Shown: positions 33,772 through 45,500 of the stretch, one piece after another
Position numbering within the stretch: the first letter of the stretch is position 1
Layout of the letters: each line of letters opens with the position of its first letter
Source of the DNA: Micropterus salmoides
Taxonomy: Eukaryota > Chordata > Actinopteri > Centrarchiformes > Centrarchidae
Assembly: GCF_014851395.1 (NCBI RefSeq)
Contig: NW_024040485.1
Location: 4,913,385-4,977,384, forward strand
Reading direction: 5' to 3'
DNA: 64,000 bases
Translations under genes and position numbers: made by a program
The notes under the pieces: model-generated
Told to the model about the DNA's origin: nothing
The model's input: the letters and a program-made list of their open reading frames with translations, nothing else
The model's database searches: none

Positions 33772-33778
33772 TATATAA
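33772..33778 (+). promoter_or_regulatory. TATA box of a possible divergent promoter
   Basis: TATATAA in the context GCGCTATATAACCCGGACTC. All three CCAAT motifs lie 30-150 bp to its left, the normal order for a plus-strand promoter with a start near 33803, pointing away from klf6. On the minus strand the same bases read TTATATAG, so a role for klf6 itself is not excluded. Confidence 0.4.
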
Positions 33779-34110
33779 CCCGGACTCCTCTCGTACCAAA
33801 ACTAGGAAGTCTCGTCTACTGATTTAAATGCGAGCTTCAGCTTCTCCGTAGCGGCGGCAACCGCAGGAGAAGTGCAGGTTGCCACTGTGAAGCAACGCTT
33901 CGGTCTCTAAATAGACACACCTTTGTGATATTTCATCACACGTACATTACGGACGTCTATTCTCTTGGCGAGTTAAGGGTTGGATGTAAAGAGGGAAGTC
34001 TGCAAAGAAAGATCCACACTGGTTCAGTATTTAGCTGCCTGTAAAGCGCACATCGCGGCAATAATAGTTGGTGGTGCCTGCAAACTCAGGGGGACCGTCA
34101 AAGATCGGAT

Positions 34111-37100
34111 CAATTTCTGTGGTCTATGAAACAAATCAGATAGAAATCTTCTCATGGCTGTCCAGAGATCCATGAGGATTATTATGAGCCTCCCTGTGAC
34201 AGTGGAGACAGTTTAATAAGCTATTAGGTTATAATAGGTTTGCCATAAAGATGATTATTCGCAAAATGCTGTACAGGTTATTGTAGTGGTAGCAGCTTAA
34301 GGCATATATCATGAGGGACATGTTTGCTTTTGCTGGAGATAATATGCATTTGTATGTGTGTGCTTGTCTTGGTTTCATTCTCAATCACTTTAGAGTTGTG
34401 GCTCTCTTTCTAAGAAAGCGAGCATGCTTCTCTTGCAGCAAAGCCTGTTTACTATTCGTGATTACGATCATGAAACCACATCATCGGTTTACTTGTTTCC
34501 TCTAGCAGCAAGGAAGACGTAAAAAAGCGCGGGCCACCCATGGTGCATGGTGAGAGTTTCTAATACAGGATCCCAATATATATCTCTCACAGCTCTAGAG
34601 TGACATGTTATAAATACACACTGGCACTCCTCCAGAAATGTATTTGCCTTTCCCCCTCCTTTTAATGTGAATAATCATTGCTATGCGGTGATCAGTGTTC
34701 CACCAGATCAAAGAAGCATGAATATTAATCAGAGGTAATAGGCCTAAATGTTGATATATGAAGAGAATGTCTTCGATATGTGCTCTGCTCCAGGCTATAT
34801 TATGCTGTTAGCATAAAAACTTCATTTGTAAAATGTTACATCCACTTTGGAAAGAATCTCCTTAGCTCATTATTCCATGGCTTTAAAATACAGGTGATGC
34901 AATCTAAAATAATTAAGCTTTGATATTAAGTGAGGAGTTAAATTGCCTTCAATCAGTTTGAATGTGTGCTTTATCAGTCGTCAGCCTTTTCAGCGGAGAA
35001 TGTTTTATTTAATCCAACTCCATCAGTCAAAACACTGACTAATGCTGAGCTATTATTAATCTCACTAACGCCCAACATACAAATACATGTGAGTAAAACT
35101 ATATATCCAGTTGCATAAGATGTGGGATAAAGTTGAAATCAAGTGGAACAACAGCGGCATTGATGAGTTAAAGGCAGGCGATGTGACAAACAACATATTT
35201 GGAACAGAGCGCCATTGTTCGACCCATCGGCCCGGTCGAGCGCCTCCACAACGGAGTCTCTTTTGTTGAGATCTCAGCTGTGGGCACAGTTGCAGCACTC
35301 AGCAGCATCACATTCTGTCATGAGTCTATGGGGTTCAGAGACAGAGAGCACATGGACAGGTCTCTGTTGTGACACAGATGAATTAGAAGTATTAGAAGGG
35401 AAGAGTCATGCTTCCCTAAAGCATTGATGATTCATTGTTGACCTTAAACATTGGAGAGAGACAATGGAATTGTAATGTCAATGCACATACTGGATGCACT
35501 TTTAGTATGAAATACTTTTTTATGCAACATACAGTTAGAGAAATGCAACAGGGTTTGGGGAACTGACCTGTGCATTCATTTAACTGTTAAGTGATAGACC
35601 AAAATCATTGTTCTCCCCCTGGCAGATTATTGGCTCAACAAAAGCATACAAAGGCTAACACAGAAGTATGTGCTATATGCTATGATAAAGATGTAATAGA
35701 AGTACTTTTACTTTACCAAAGATTCTAAACATGTTTTAGGTGTCTCGTCAACATGTTTTGTTTTTTGCAGTTTCCTTGTGCATTGCAATGTGGGACCCTT
35801 GGCATCATCAGCACACAACATTTAAGCAGATATGTGTACGTATACTGACTTTTAGTACACTTAAAACTCTAAACTTGCTTAGAATTCACATGCAGTACGG
35901 AACTGGGACAAAGCTCATGTTAAATACATTTTAATTCAAGGGGAGGATGCTTTAAAGGATTTGTTTTATTTTGCTTCAGTTATTTGCTATACACATTCAT
36001 TTCTATGTAATGTCTGTGAAACAACACAACTGACTTCCATTCATTATTACTACAGTGGTTTCTGATTTGAAACTCATGTCAGTATATTTCTGCACCATAC
36101 TGACACCTCTTTCTAAAGTGATACTTTTGTTCTGTCATCACTAAAAACCCTTTGTTCTCCCCAGTGAAATTCTGTGTTTAGAGTCTCTGAACCAGTGACA
36201 TCAAATTGAATTCCTGCACATTTCTTGTTCTTGGAAGTAGGAGTCATCCTGACTCTGATGCAAAGCATGCGTATAGAATCAGTGCAGTTGCCATGAAGCA
36301 GTGACTGATGTTTGTGGCAATGCACGTGGGATGCTGGTCTGTGACAGCATGAATCCATAGCAACAAAACAATGGGCATAAACAGCATGCAGATAAGCAGT
36401 ACTGCTCTGTACTAGTCAGGTCTTTTTTATATGTGTATTTGTATATATTCTCATGCACTGCACTGTACTCTGTATGTGCGATTGCTTGATCTACTTGAGA
36501 ATGTATTCATTTAATTGATTGCTACTTGCCTAGTTCAAAAAATGCAAACAATCTTGTTGCAGAAACATACATTTTACAACATATAAGAGCAACACAGCAT
36601 CCTGTACAGAACAAGGGGACAGGACAAGATGTCTAGGTTTCTTTTAAATTCTATATAGACATTTAAGTAGAAACTTTATCTTAACTTTAATCTTATCTTC
36701 ACACAACATCCAAAACCATAGCTTTAATATTCATACCACAGCTGAAAACCACATCATCAGAAAACACAGGACCTACATAAGTAGATACAGACAAATGCAT
36801 ACATGTCTATAGGCCACAAAGTCAGTCCTTTTGTGTGGGGTAACCACAGAAAATGTCAGGGGTCAAGCAGAGAAAACCAACTGTCATTTCTTATCCAACA
36901 CACAATTTAAAATCCTGCATTTGGAAAGCGTGCCAAAAAATGGTCACTCACTTTTAATTAGCTGTCCTAAAATTCTTTGCACAGCAGATAATGGCCAGTT
37001 CTTAATTTGCAACCAGTGTCTGGTGCCTGATTAGAGATCCACAGCTGCAATTAGTTTACAGACGTTTTGTTGTTACCATTTGGAAAGAGTAGTCAGATAG

Positions 37101-38050
37101 GCTAATAGTATATGACAATGATTTAGAAGCTGTGCATGTTGTGTCTACATTTGTGATTGATCGTCTCGCAAATGTATGCCATTTGGTAGGATTACCATTT
37201 GGATGCGTGAGAGAGTTGATTTTGCATATATTCAACATATTCAGTGTGTGGCACCCCAACTGCCTGTCACTTGAATCTAATCAGAATGCAAAGATATTCC
37301 GGGTGAAGAAAAGTACAGTGTATGTATTAGCGTAGAGCAGGCACAATGAGCAACAGTCTGTGGAGTGGCTGCAGCAAAAACAAGCAGAGTTAATGTAATT
37401 GGTTCATGACATCACATGTCTAAGTGATCTTAGGTTTAGATGCACTGTAGATGAATCAGAATCATAAGACCTTGGTCATTAAAGGGAATGGATTCCTGTC
37501 AGCTGCAGCGTTAGAGAAGCAGACATGTGACGAGAATGCTGCTTTAAATCCTGAGGAAACTGAATGAGACATGTTCTTCCCTTCTGCGACACCTGCCCTT
37601 AAAGTGCTTTTGAACAAGGTTTTCAATCCCCAACAGTCCAACAGTACGAGGTAGTTATTTTGCATGACCTGAGTGAATGCGAAACTCAGAGCTGAACACG
37701 AGCAAGGGGACTCAGTCCACTTTCCCTGGCTGAGTAAGAACTGTAAGGGGGAATCAGCAAAGATCCTAAGTGATGTTTACATGGTTGCTTGAAAATAAAA
37801 GCCTTGCTGCCTGTGACTAAGGCAATATTCAAAACATAACCAAATAAAGAGAAGAGAAGAGCTTTACTAGGTTACCGCATTAATTGCTAAGGTTTCCATT
37901 TTGTATTCTAAAAGAGACAAGTTTTAGGCATACTTGTGCATAAAGGCTTTACAGCGAGCCCACACAATGCTGTGCTGTAGACTACACCATAGGTGATGTT
38001 TATCTTCTCAAAAATGTAACCACATGTGGAGGCGGTGTCGCCTACAATGA
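34111..38050. other. Gene desert upstream of klf6, part 1
   Basis: No coding family on either strand and no clear mobile element. Short frames (for example 36113-36358) show no domain. Confidence 0.5.
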
Positions 38051-38054
38051 TACC

Positions 38055-38400
38055 ACTTGGGCAGGGTTGCCAGATATGACTGAGACCAAGTAGCCCAATC
38101 AACAAAGCCACAAACCTAACCAACTGTAGACCAGTTTGTTTTATTGTGGATGTCTTGTTTTTTGTCCATCTGACTTCTCTTGTAACAGACCAAAATCTCA
38201 TCGAGCCTATTGAACTCCTGTCAGTCTCACAGGTTTGTGCTCATTTCAGAAGAGGAGGGACAGATTCTTCGGAATACAGCCTTTTCTTTGGAAAACTGGC
38301 AAAATGGAACAAGTAGTGGCCCAAATGATGATTTACACGCCCAGTCATACAATGACAAACCCCAATCTGGCAACACTACACATGAAGACCTCAAGAGCTG
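38055..38400. repeat. Possible decayed inverted-repeat element
   Basis: GTTGCCAGAT at 38066-38075 is matched by ATCTGGCAAC at 38365-38374. Motifs of this type occur in dispersed vertebrate repeats, but no longer pairing or target duplication is visible. Confidence 0.25.
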
Positions 38401-41270
38401 TGATTGGCCAGTTGGACTGCTTGTTTTTTTTCTCCAATAAGTGTCCAGTGTGGATGATTGTTGATAGTGAAGACAACATACAGACAAGAGAACTGTAAAC
38501 TTTCTGCCTGCTACAATTGTCTCTCTCTAGCACAAACACAAAAGCTATAAAGGCAATTACCCTTTCCAGCAATGAGCTGAAGCCAGACAAGGCAAACTTT
38601 CCCTTTTGTTGCACTACGGATCACAAAGTGACAATAACTGTATTTTGAGATGCATGAAAAGCATAGCCGGATAATGTACAACACGTATTTTTAGTGTAGG
38701 AATAGTATGTAAATGTATACAGAATGTACATAGAAAATATTCAGGACTAGAAGGATGTTGGTCAAGATACTTTCTAGAAAACAAATCACAATACCCAATC
38801 AAAGGTTTATTTTATATGTGAGACTAGAAGGCCATAGAACTCACATCTTGTTGAGGCTCTTGCACATTGCCTCATGACACACAGCATGGTAACGATTTAA
38901 TTAGCGGAATTCGAATCAACTGAATCAGCCAGTCCACATGTAGGGCGAGCTTATAGGAGTTACCCAGAATTCCATACACAGAAAGAATACACAGGTCATT
39001 TCTGGGATGTTTCCCACATCAATCAACTGTACATTAGATGAGTCATGACTCTTCTTCATCCCATCTGAGCGACACGTCATCCATTCATCTCAGAGATGGG
39101 GGCCAGTTTTAGATGACCTGACTACAGTATGTTAACAGTTTGCTGGAATGCTGCATTCTGGGTGTGAGGATCCCAGGGGAGCACTAAAGCAGCAATCCAA
39201 CAGAGCGAGAGAGGAAATGAGAGCAGTAGAGAGAGAGAGAGATAAATGTACAGGGAGGATGAGTGCCTATGTATGGCTTGGCATGTATGGAAAGCTTTGC
39301 AGTGATTGTAAATTTGTTTCTTGTGGTCATCTCTTAAAAGTGACAAGTTAGAGCCCCAAACACTTTCCCACCCATCAGGACAATGCTCATGTGTGGAGTC
39401 TCTGAAGACAAATTGGTGCAATGGATGCTGATCTGAATGATTGTTTTGTCTGATGCAGTTCTTTACACTGTGTCTGCTACAAGCTTGGGAAAAACAGAAG
39501 TGGTGTAGCAAATGTATTGATGTGCTAATTGCTGAGTGATGTCATCTGGCAACCTCTTACGACTTTTTGAGCAGCCAATAGCTACTTTTAACAAAGGATG
39601 CGCCCTCTGGCAGCCATAATGTACTGGTGGGCAGCAGCAAAAATGTGTACTGCATTGCGCTGGTGCAGGTCAAACTTTTTATGCCAGTACTAAGCTCTGC
39701 TTATTTGTTGCCGTGACCCACAGGACTGATCGCACCATAACTCCACACCAACAGAATGATCTATTTAAAATGAATGAATCACTGATTTGTTGCCCTGTGT
39801 CGTGAATTTAAAATTATGTTAAACGATACTCAGTAATCATTGCTGCAACACAACATGACAAAAATGCAGGCAGCGACGCAAGTCACCTCAGTTCAGCTAT
39901 GCAAGGCAAAGATGTGAGCCAAGCTTGTTTTCTTTATTTCAGTTGATCTTGACTGACACGGTATGATTTACACTTGTAACTTGGTGTCTGCGGTGTACAG
40001 ACTTTCACCTGCAAATGTCTGCACATAGGTTTAAAGTTACCGTGTTGCCTTATAGACGATTTGTGATCCAGCTGCTAATCCTGTAGTGCTCTAGAGGTAG
40101 GTGTATATGCAATCATGCATGCATTTACTGTAATATGATATGTTTACCTGTGCACAAAATGTTTCACCTATGCATATGGACCTGTAATCAAAGAGCCAAT
40201 AACCAAAATAATGGCCTGGGTGAATCATGCTTATGGGTCTAGTCCCAGCTGACTGAGAATCATCTTCGTCTCATGACCGGCTGCTCCATGGAAACAGAAA
40301 CACTTCACTTTACCTTGACCAATAAACCGTGAAGTGTGTCAATCTGACGAATTTTTGAACAACCCTAAACTGAATACTGCAGTACTGTTGGAGATATGAA
40401 AGAGCAGCAGGCTAACCAAAGACTTAGACAGAACAGCCAAAGAGTCACAAGTCTGATCCCTGTGAAGAGCGGTGACGGCCAAGAACAGAGCTTTAGTTAA
40501 GGGTATGTTTGGTTTCATTGGACTGGACACAATCTTACTATTATTTCTTATGCTTTTTGTTTGTGTTTTTAATCATTTTATTGTTTTCAAGTGGTGTGTT
40601 GTTTTTTTTAAATACGTACCCAGAAGATATGTAGCCGTGGAGACAGAGAGGGAAATAGAACTATTCAACATCTTCGAACAAGACAATGAACCATCCATTC
40701 CCCCACGACTGCATCGGCTAAATGTGAGATGTAAAAAATGTAACAGATAAAGTATTGATTTTAGTTTAGGGTAGCGCAGCTGTTATCATCAGTGAGCGCC
40801 GAGGTTAGTTGTTTTAGCTTTGCTTTAGACCTGGAGATTTATCACCTCTGTGGAACTGTAGCGAGAGAGAGAGAGAGAGAGAAATTGAGTGCTGATCCTC
40901 GGTGGAATAAGAAGGCAGCTTCACTCTAAAGTGAGATATATGAGATATCAGTCGATGCATTTACGGCTTAGAATGTGACTGATGGCGCAAAATGAAAACA
41001 ACCACTTATCAACAGTTATTATTGAAGGCTACGTTGAGTTCTTGGTTGGTGAACATTTGAGTGTTATTGAATGATCCACCTAAAGTAATTATATTTTCTT
41101 CCTTCACATTGACATCGAAAACAAACTCTTCAAATATTTATCGTCTCATTCACGGTGCTGGAGAGTTTTAAAACTGTCTGCAATCTGTTGCTCGTTTAGG
41201 ACCTTTCTCTGAAAACTCACAAGCCTTAAAAAGCCTCTATTGTCCTTTCACTTGATTTCTGCCATCAAAT
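38401..41270. other. Gene desert, part 2
   Basis: Mostly unique-looking. A (GA)n tract lies at about 40862-40882. A 92-codon frame at 40472-40750 is discussed in the findings. Confidence 0.5.
40862..40882. repeat. (GA)n microsatellite
   Basis: About ten GA units. Confidence 0.9.
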
Positions 41271-41279
41271 TAAACAGTG

Positions 41280-41470
41280 GACAGTCATGATAACACCAGT
41301 TAAGTGCATGTCGTACCGTAATAAAGACGAGCCCATCATCATTTTCGCCCATACAGTGCAGGGCCAGTTTCCAAAGACAGGCTCAATTTGGTTCCTCATC
41401 TCCATTATTGTCCCTGCACTTAGAGAGCGACTTGAATTAATGAGTCGAATCATCAGAATCTCAAACTAAC
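41280..41470. promoter_or_regulatory. Candidate conserved non-coding element
   Basis: About 190 bp of balanced composition in an AT-rich desert, open on both strands. It includes the homeodomain-like TTAATGAGTC and AATCATCAGAATC. Conservation is a guess from composition only. Confidence 0.2.
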
Positions 41471-43025
41471 AAAGCAGAAAAGATGATGAGAGCACATTTG
41501 AAATGACTGAAATGCACCTCAGGAATTTATGACTGAATGATATGAAAGAGATACTTGTGCAGGGTCTGTTAATCCTGGTAATGTACAAAAAACGATTTGT
41601 CCATAATGGTTTGTGTTATACTGCATCACTGCTTCATCACTTACAAGACTTAGGTTGGAAATGTTTCTAAAACGTAGGTGTACTTTAAATTCTTAACGTA
41701 TTCATAAAATCTACAATTACAGCATGTTAGTGTAATCTTAAAGTCAAGATTTCTGATATGAGGCTGAGACAGCTGAGTGAAACAAAATGGAAATGGAGTC
41801 ACCAGCACTACGGAGAGCTAAACGTGATTTGCAGGTTACAAAAACTTGCACGTACATCCCTAGCCGCACACATCCTGTTGTTCATGAGAGGAAGGAAGCC
41901 GCCGTATCCTTGCTAATGGGAAATGCAGAGGACACAGATGAATTGATAAGAAACACAGGTAGTGGAAACAAACATTAAACAGTGCAGCTAAGGATACGGC
42001 AACAGTGTAGAGCCACTGGGAGGAGTGGAAAGTTGTTTTTCCAGGCTTGTTTTAACTCATTTCACTTTACACTACACTTTTCACTTTCCTATTACAAATT
42101 GGTTAGTTTTCTTTCCTTCATTGTTTCTTTTTGACCTGCTTGCTAAAAGAGAATAAAATGATAGAAATGTCAGACTTTCAGTTAGAAGTCATGTGTGTGA
42201 ATTTTGTTCCATATATCTACATAGCCCAGACTGGAATTAAACGGATATGAATCTCTGCAGCTTCTTAACCTTCCCACTGATGAGAAAACTGTTAAATAAA
42301 AAAACAAAAACTCAGGATTGGTGTGAACAGAGCCTTCCATTCTTACTACATCTCTATTAGTTCTTAGAGAAGGCCTTCAGTCTGTAGAAACAGTGCATTC
42401 AGACTGATGAGCTTTATTTTAACTTTTGTTTATCCAGGGAAGTTTGGCTAAGCATCGATGTGCCCTTTTTAAAACTCATTCATTCATGCTGGGCAGCCAC
42501 ACCACATTGCTTCACTCAGCAGGATCCACCTCATTGTCCCCATTCAACTCCAGCTGGAAGTTCAGCATGCTTGAGGAGTGTACATCATGGGAGATTTCTT
42601 CTCTGCCCTCGTCCTCCCACTCAGCCCAGCAGCTGTGAATGTGATGATAGGAGTGAATGACCCCAGAGGACCCTGCATGTCCCACCCCTGTTCAGATATC
42701 CACCACGGCTGCCATCCCATAATGCCAACAGACAGGAAAATGACCCCTTCCTTCCCACTGTAACCCAGACTTGGAATCCAGCCCCCCTTCCTCCCCACTC
42801 CAAGGGGAATCCTCCACCCGATCAGCGGCATTCCACATCCTGTCTGACTGACTCATGCAAAGAGAAAAGGCGGCTTGGGTTAAATATGGCTTAAATTTGA
42901 TAAAATGGTTCTGCAAAAAGCAAACCAATATTTCCAATTTTCTTTTTAATTAAATAATAGGTGTAACACCAACAAAACATTTCAGCTTTCCTCCTGTCTC
43001 ACAGGATATGAGTGCGCCGAGTAAA
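41471..43025. other. Gene desert, part 3
   Basis: No gene. TTTATCCAGGGAAGTTTGGC near 42430 may start a short repeat fragment. Confidence 0.45.
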
Positions 43026-43472
43026 CCACAAGAAGCATCTCTGGAGCCAGTGGGGACTCATGAATTCATAAAAAGGTTTGGTCAGCAACATGACCAAACC
43101 AGAATGGTGTGGAATTCCCTAACAATGTGCAAAGACTGGAAAGCTGCCTAATAGCGCTGGCAAAATATTTAATCCGCTTTGCGTCTGTCGTGGTCATGCA
43201 TATTCAAAATTATGCGTAAATCACATTATAATCTCATAATAGCCATTTATAGTGGAAGCCCTCCAAACCATTTGCCCAATTCATTTACACTTTGCAACCC
43301 AAACTCCCCCAGTGTATTGCATTTAAGTTTTTCTAAAAAAAAGATTCAAGGATGGCATGATGATGCCCGTTTCTAAAGCTAAAGCAATTTGCGCTTGGTT
43401 GGTGAGGAAGAAGAGTAATAGCTGGAGGACTGCTCCCTCTGAGAGCTTGTTTGCACCACAGCTTGATTCACA
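43026..43472 (+). promoter_or_regulatory. Conserved-looking block B, paralogous to block A (23144-23868)
   Basis: Carries the ordered blocks of A: TGACCAAACCAGA (43091), GCCTAATAGC (about 43146), GGTCATGCATATT (43192), GCCCAATTC with AACTCCCC and ATTGCA (about 43274-43322), TAAAGCTAAAGCA (about 43374) and a TTGTTTG-CACA-CTT-ATT group (about 43449). It is about 9.7 kb 5' of the klf6 start codon. It has a hairpin not seen in A (43074-43099). Confidence 0.45.
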
Positions 43473-43667
43473 GTTTTTTGTGAATCAGGAAAACACCCTG
43501 TGGGCTTAACACAAGAAAATAAAGGCAAAAGATAAAATGCAAATTACACTCACAATACAATCATTTGGCCTCTTTCAGATAGCATATATTTCTCCTGCTG
43601 AGGTTGGGTGACTTTTGTATGCTCTGATCAGTGCCTTTAATCCCATCTGGAGTGCTGAAATGAGTGA

Positions 43668-43681
43668 CCCCCCCCCCCCCC
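43668..43681. repeat. C14 homopolymer
   Basis: Fourteen C residues in a row. Confidence 0.95.
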
Positions 43682-45350
43682 GCATTCCTGTATTAATTAC
43701 AACCTGGAAATGCACTGCTTTTTGGTGAGCTTGTTTATCCTCCCATAATGTAAGTCTGGACAGAGACCTCATATTTTCAAATGTGAGTTTTGCCTCCCTT
43801 CACTGAATTTCATCAACTTAATGCACAGCACAGCTCATGAAACTGTCCGAGCAACCCTCTAAGGAAGTTCAATTCAGTGATGTCCTACAATAATATGTAT
43901 CTTATATTATATGAAAAATTATAGGAAGACTTTTGCAGAATGACTACCCGTTCATCCATTTCAGTCTGGGGAAACCCCCCAGTGTAATGCAGTCTTCTGG
44001 TCATGTGCTGCGACTGTATGAATCACTCCACTGTAAACACTGAATGAGAGGGCTCAGCAGGAATAATAGAGCTGTATTTACACAAGCTGTGGGTTTTAAT
44101 GTCAGGGTAATCTTGGGCATTTGTGAGTCACTCTGTCCTTAAACATGTAGTCGCTGCAGCCACACGGGTAACTAGGCAATCATGTCGGCTTTTTGGAGTC
44201 CTGTGTGACTCACACTAGTCAGGCCCGACAAAGTCAGAGTACATCTCGTGTTTAGAGGAAAGCAGCGTGGCATTCCAAAGTAATGGACTCTATATTGGGC
44301 TCTGGGGATTGTGTGTGTGAGTGAGTGTTTCTCTGTACGTGGACTGGTTTGTCAATTCAAATGCATGTTGTGTGTATGTCTGTGTGTGCATGTTTGATCT
44401 CTTACAAGACTGGTAACCATTTGTGTTTGTTTGTGCCACCCCGGTTCGCACTGACAACGAACACTGTGATCATAGGCGTGTGTGTTTGTGTGTCTGTGTG
44501 TGGCCAGTGTGGCAGCAGGGCACTCCCCAGAGCCACCCAGTCTAACAAACAAGCTGTGCTGTGTTACAGCTGCTAGGACAGTACAGACATGACACTGCTG
44601 AAACCTCCACCACTACGTGCTGGGAAATGTGACTGAGAAGTTAAAGAATATTTCACTGTTATTAAACTAGCGTGGCACTCAATTCAGAAATCAGTTCATA
44701 CAGTACAGAGATGTCTGCAAAACTGCCTCCATTTTCATATGCATGCTCTTCCACTGTGCCTGCAGCAGCAGACTGTGGTTGTGCCTGGCAGCAAGAGTCA
44801 GGTTGCTATGTGTGTAACTTTATGAATGACAAGCAGGCAAGCAGGGGATTGAAAAAAGGGTGCATGGTCAGCAAAGTTTCCCTGTATAAAAAAAGGTTAA
44901 AATATTTCTGGCAAGTGTACAGTGCAATGGACAACTGACAGGCCACAGCCAGCAATCTCAGTCTAGTACCAAAAATAAGAAAATACTGGCTGGTCTCATT
45001 TTGTCACAACACCCAGTTCAAAGATGAAGCCAAGCTATAAAGACCACTACTATTAATGGTGTAATCCACTACAACCAAATATTGTACTTTTTACTCGTCT
45101 ACATTTATCTGACTACTTTAGTTACTAGTTGTTTTTCAGATTACAATTTTTCATACCCTTCCTGTCCAGTGAAATCTGTGTGTTTCCAAATGTGGTGATT
45201 TTAGAAAGTAAGTTCCTTTACGGGTTGAGAAAATTCTCCTACTTCTTGAACTTAATACATGCATCGTCACAAAGCTGAAACCAGGGCTGTGTTTCTGAGC
45301 TCATGAAAAGTTGACTTACAGGACAATGACGCTACTAACATTCATTTCAT
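43682..45350. other. Gene desert, part 4
   Basis: Interrupted GT tracts at 44310-44400 and 44476-44505. Nothing else supported. Confidence 0.5.
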
Positions 45351-45353
45351 ATA

Positions 45354-45500
45354 GCTGATGCTTTTATCCAAAGCGACTTACAATCGTTATATATGTCAGA
45401 GGTCACACACCTCTGGAGCAACTAGGGGTTAAGTGTCTTGAACCAGGGTCTCTCACACCAAAGGCACGCATTTCATCCACTACTGCATCACCACCCCACC
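45354..45500 (+). repeat. SINE-derived fish repeat
   Basis: GCTGATGCTTTTATCCAAAG followed by CGACTTACAAT, then GGAGCAACTAGGGGTTAAGTG. These are hallmark phrases of an abundant teleost SINE-related repeat. A possible tail phrase (TTGCTCAAGAGCACTTC) of the same family is at about 52748. Confidence 0.6.

Larger units (their letters stand above)
33180..34110. promoter_or_regulatory. klf6: klf6 promoter and CpG-rich 5' region
   Basis: This block is clearly richer in G+C and CpG than the surrounding DNA. It covers klf6 exon 1, the expected 5'UTR and about 700 bp upstream. CCAAT motifs are at 33620-33624 and 33668-33672 (plus orientation) and 33740-33744 (minus orientation). A MEF2-like CTATTTTTAG lies at 33757-33766 and TATATAA at 33772-33778 on the plus strand. 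The klf6 start site is inferred to lie between 33345 and 33750, but no initiator is obvious. Confidence 0.6.

Noticed and set aside
33493..33822. 109-codon plus-strand frame in the klf6 promoter
   Set aside because: GC-rich promoter DNA with few stops. It overlaps CCAAT and TATA motifs and has no protein signature.
39122..39511. 129-codon minus-strand frame
   Set aside because: No recognisable domain, simple LSLSL-type repeats and no splice context.
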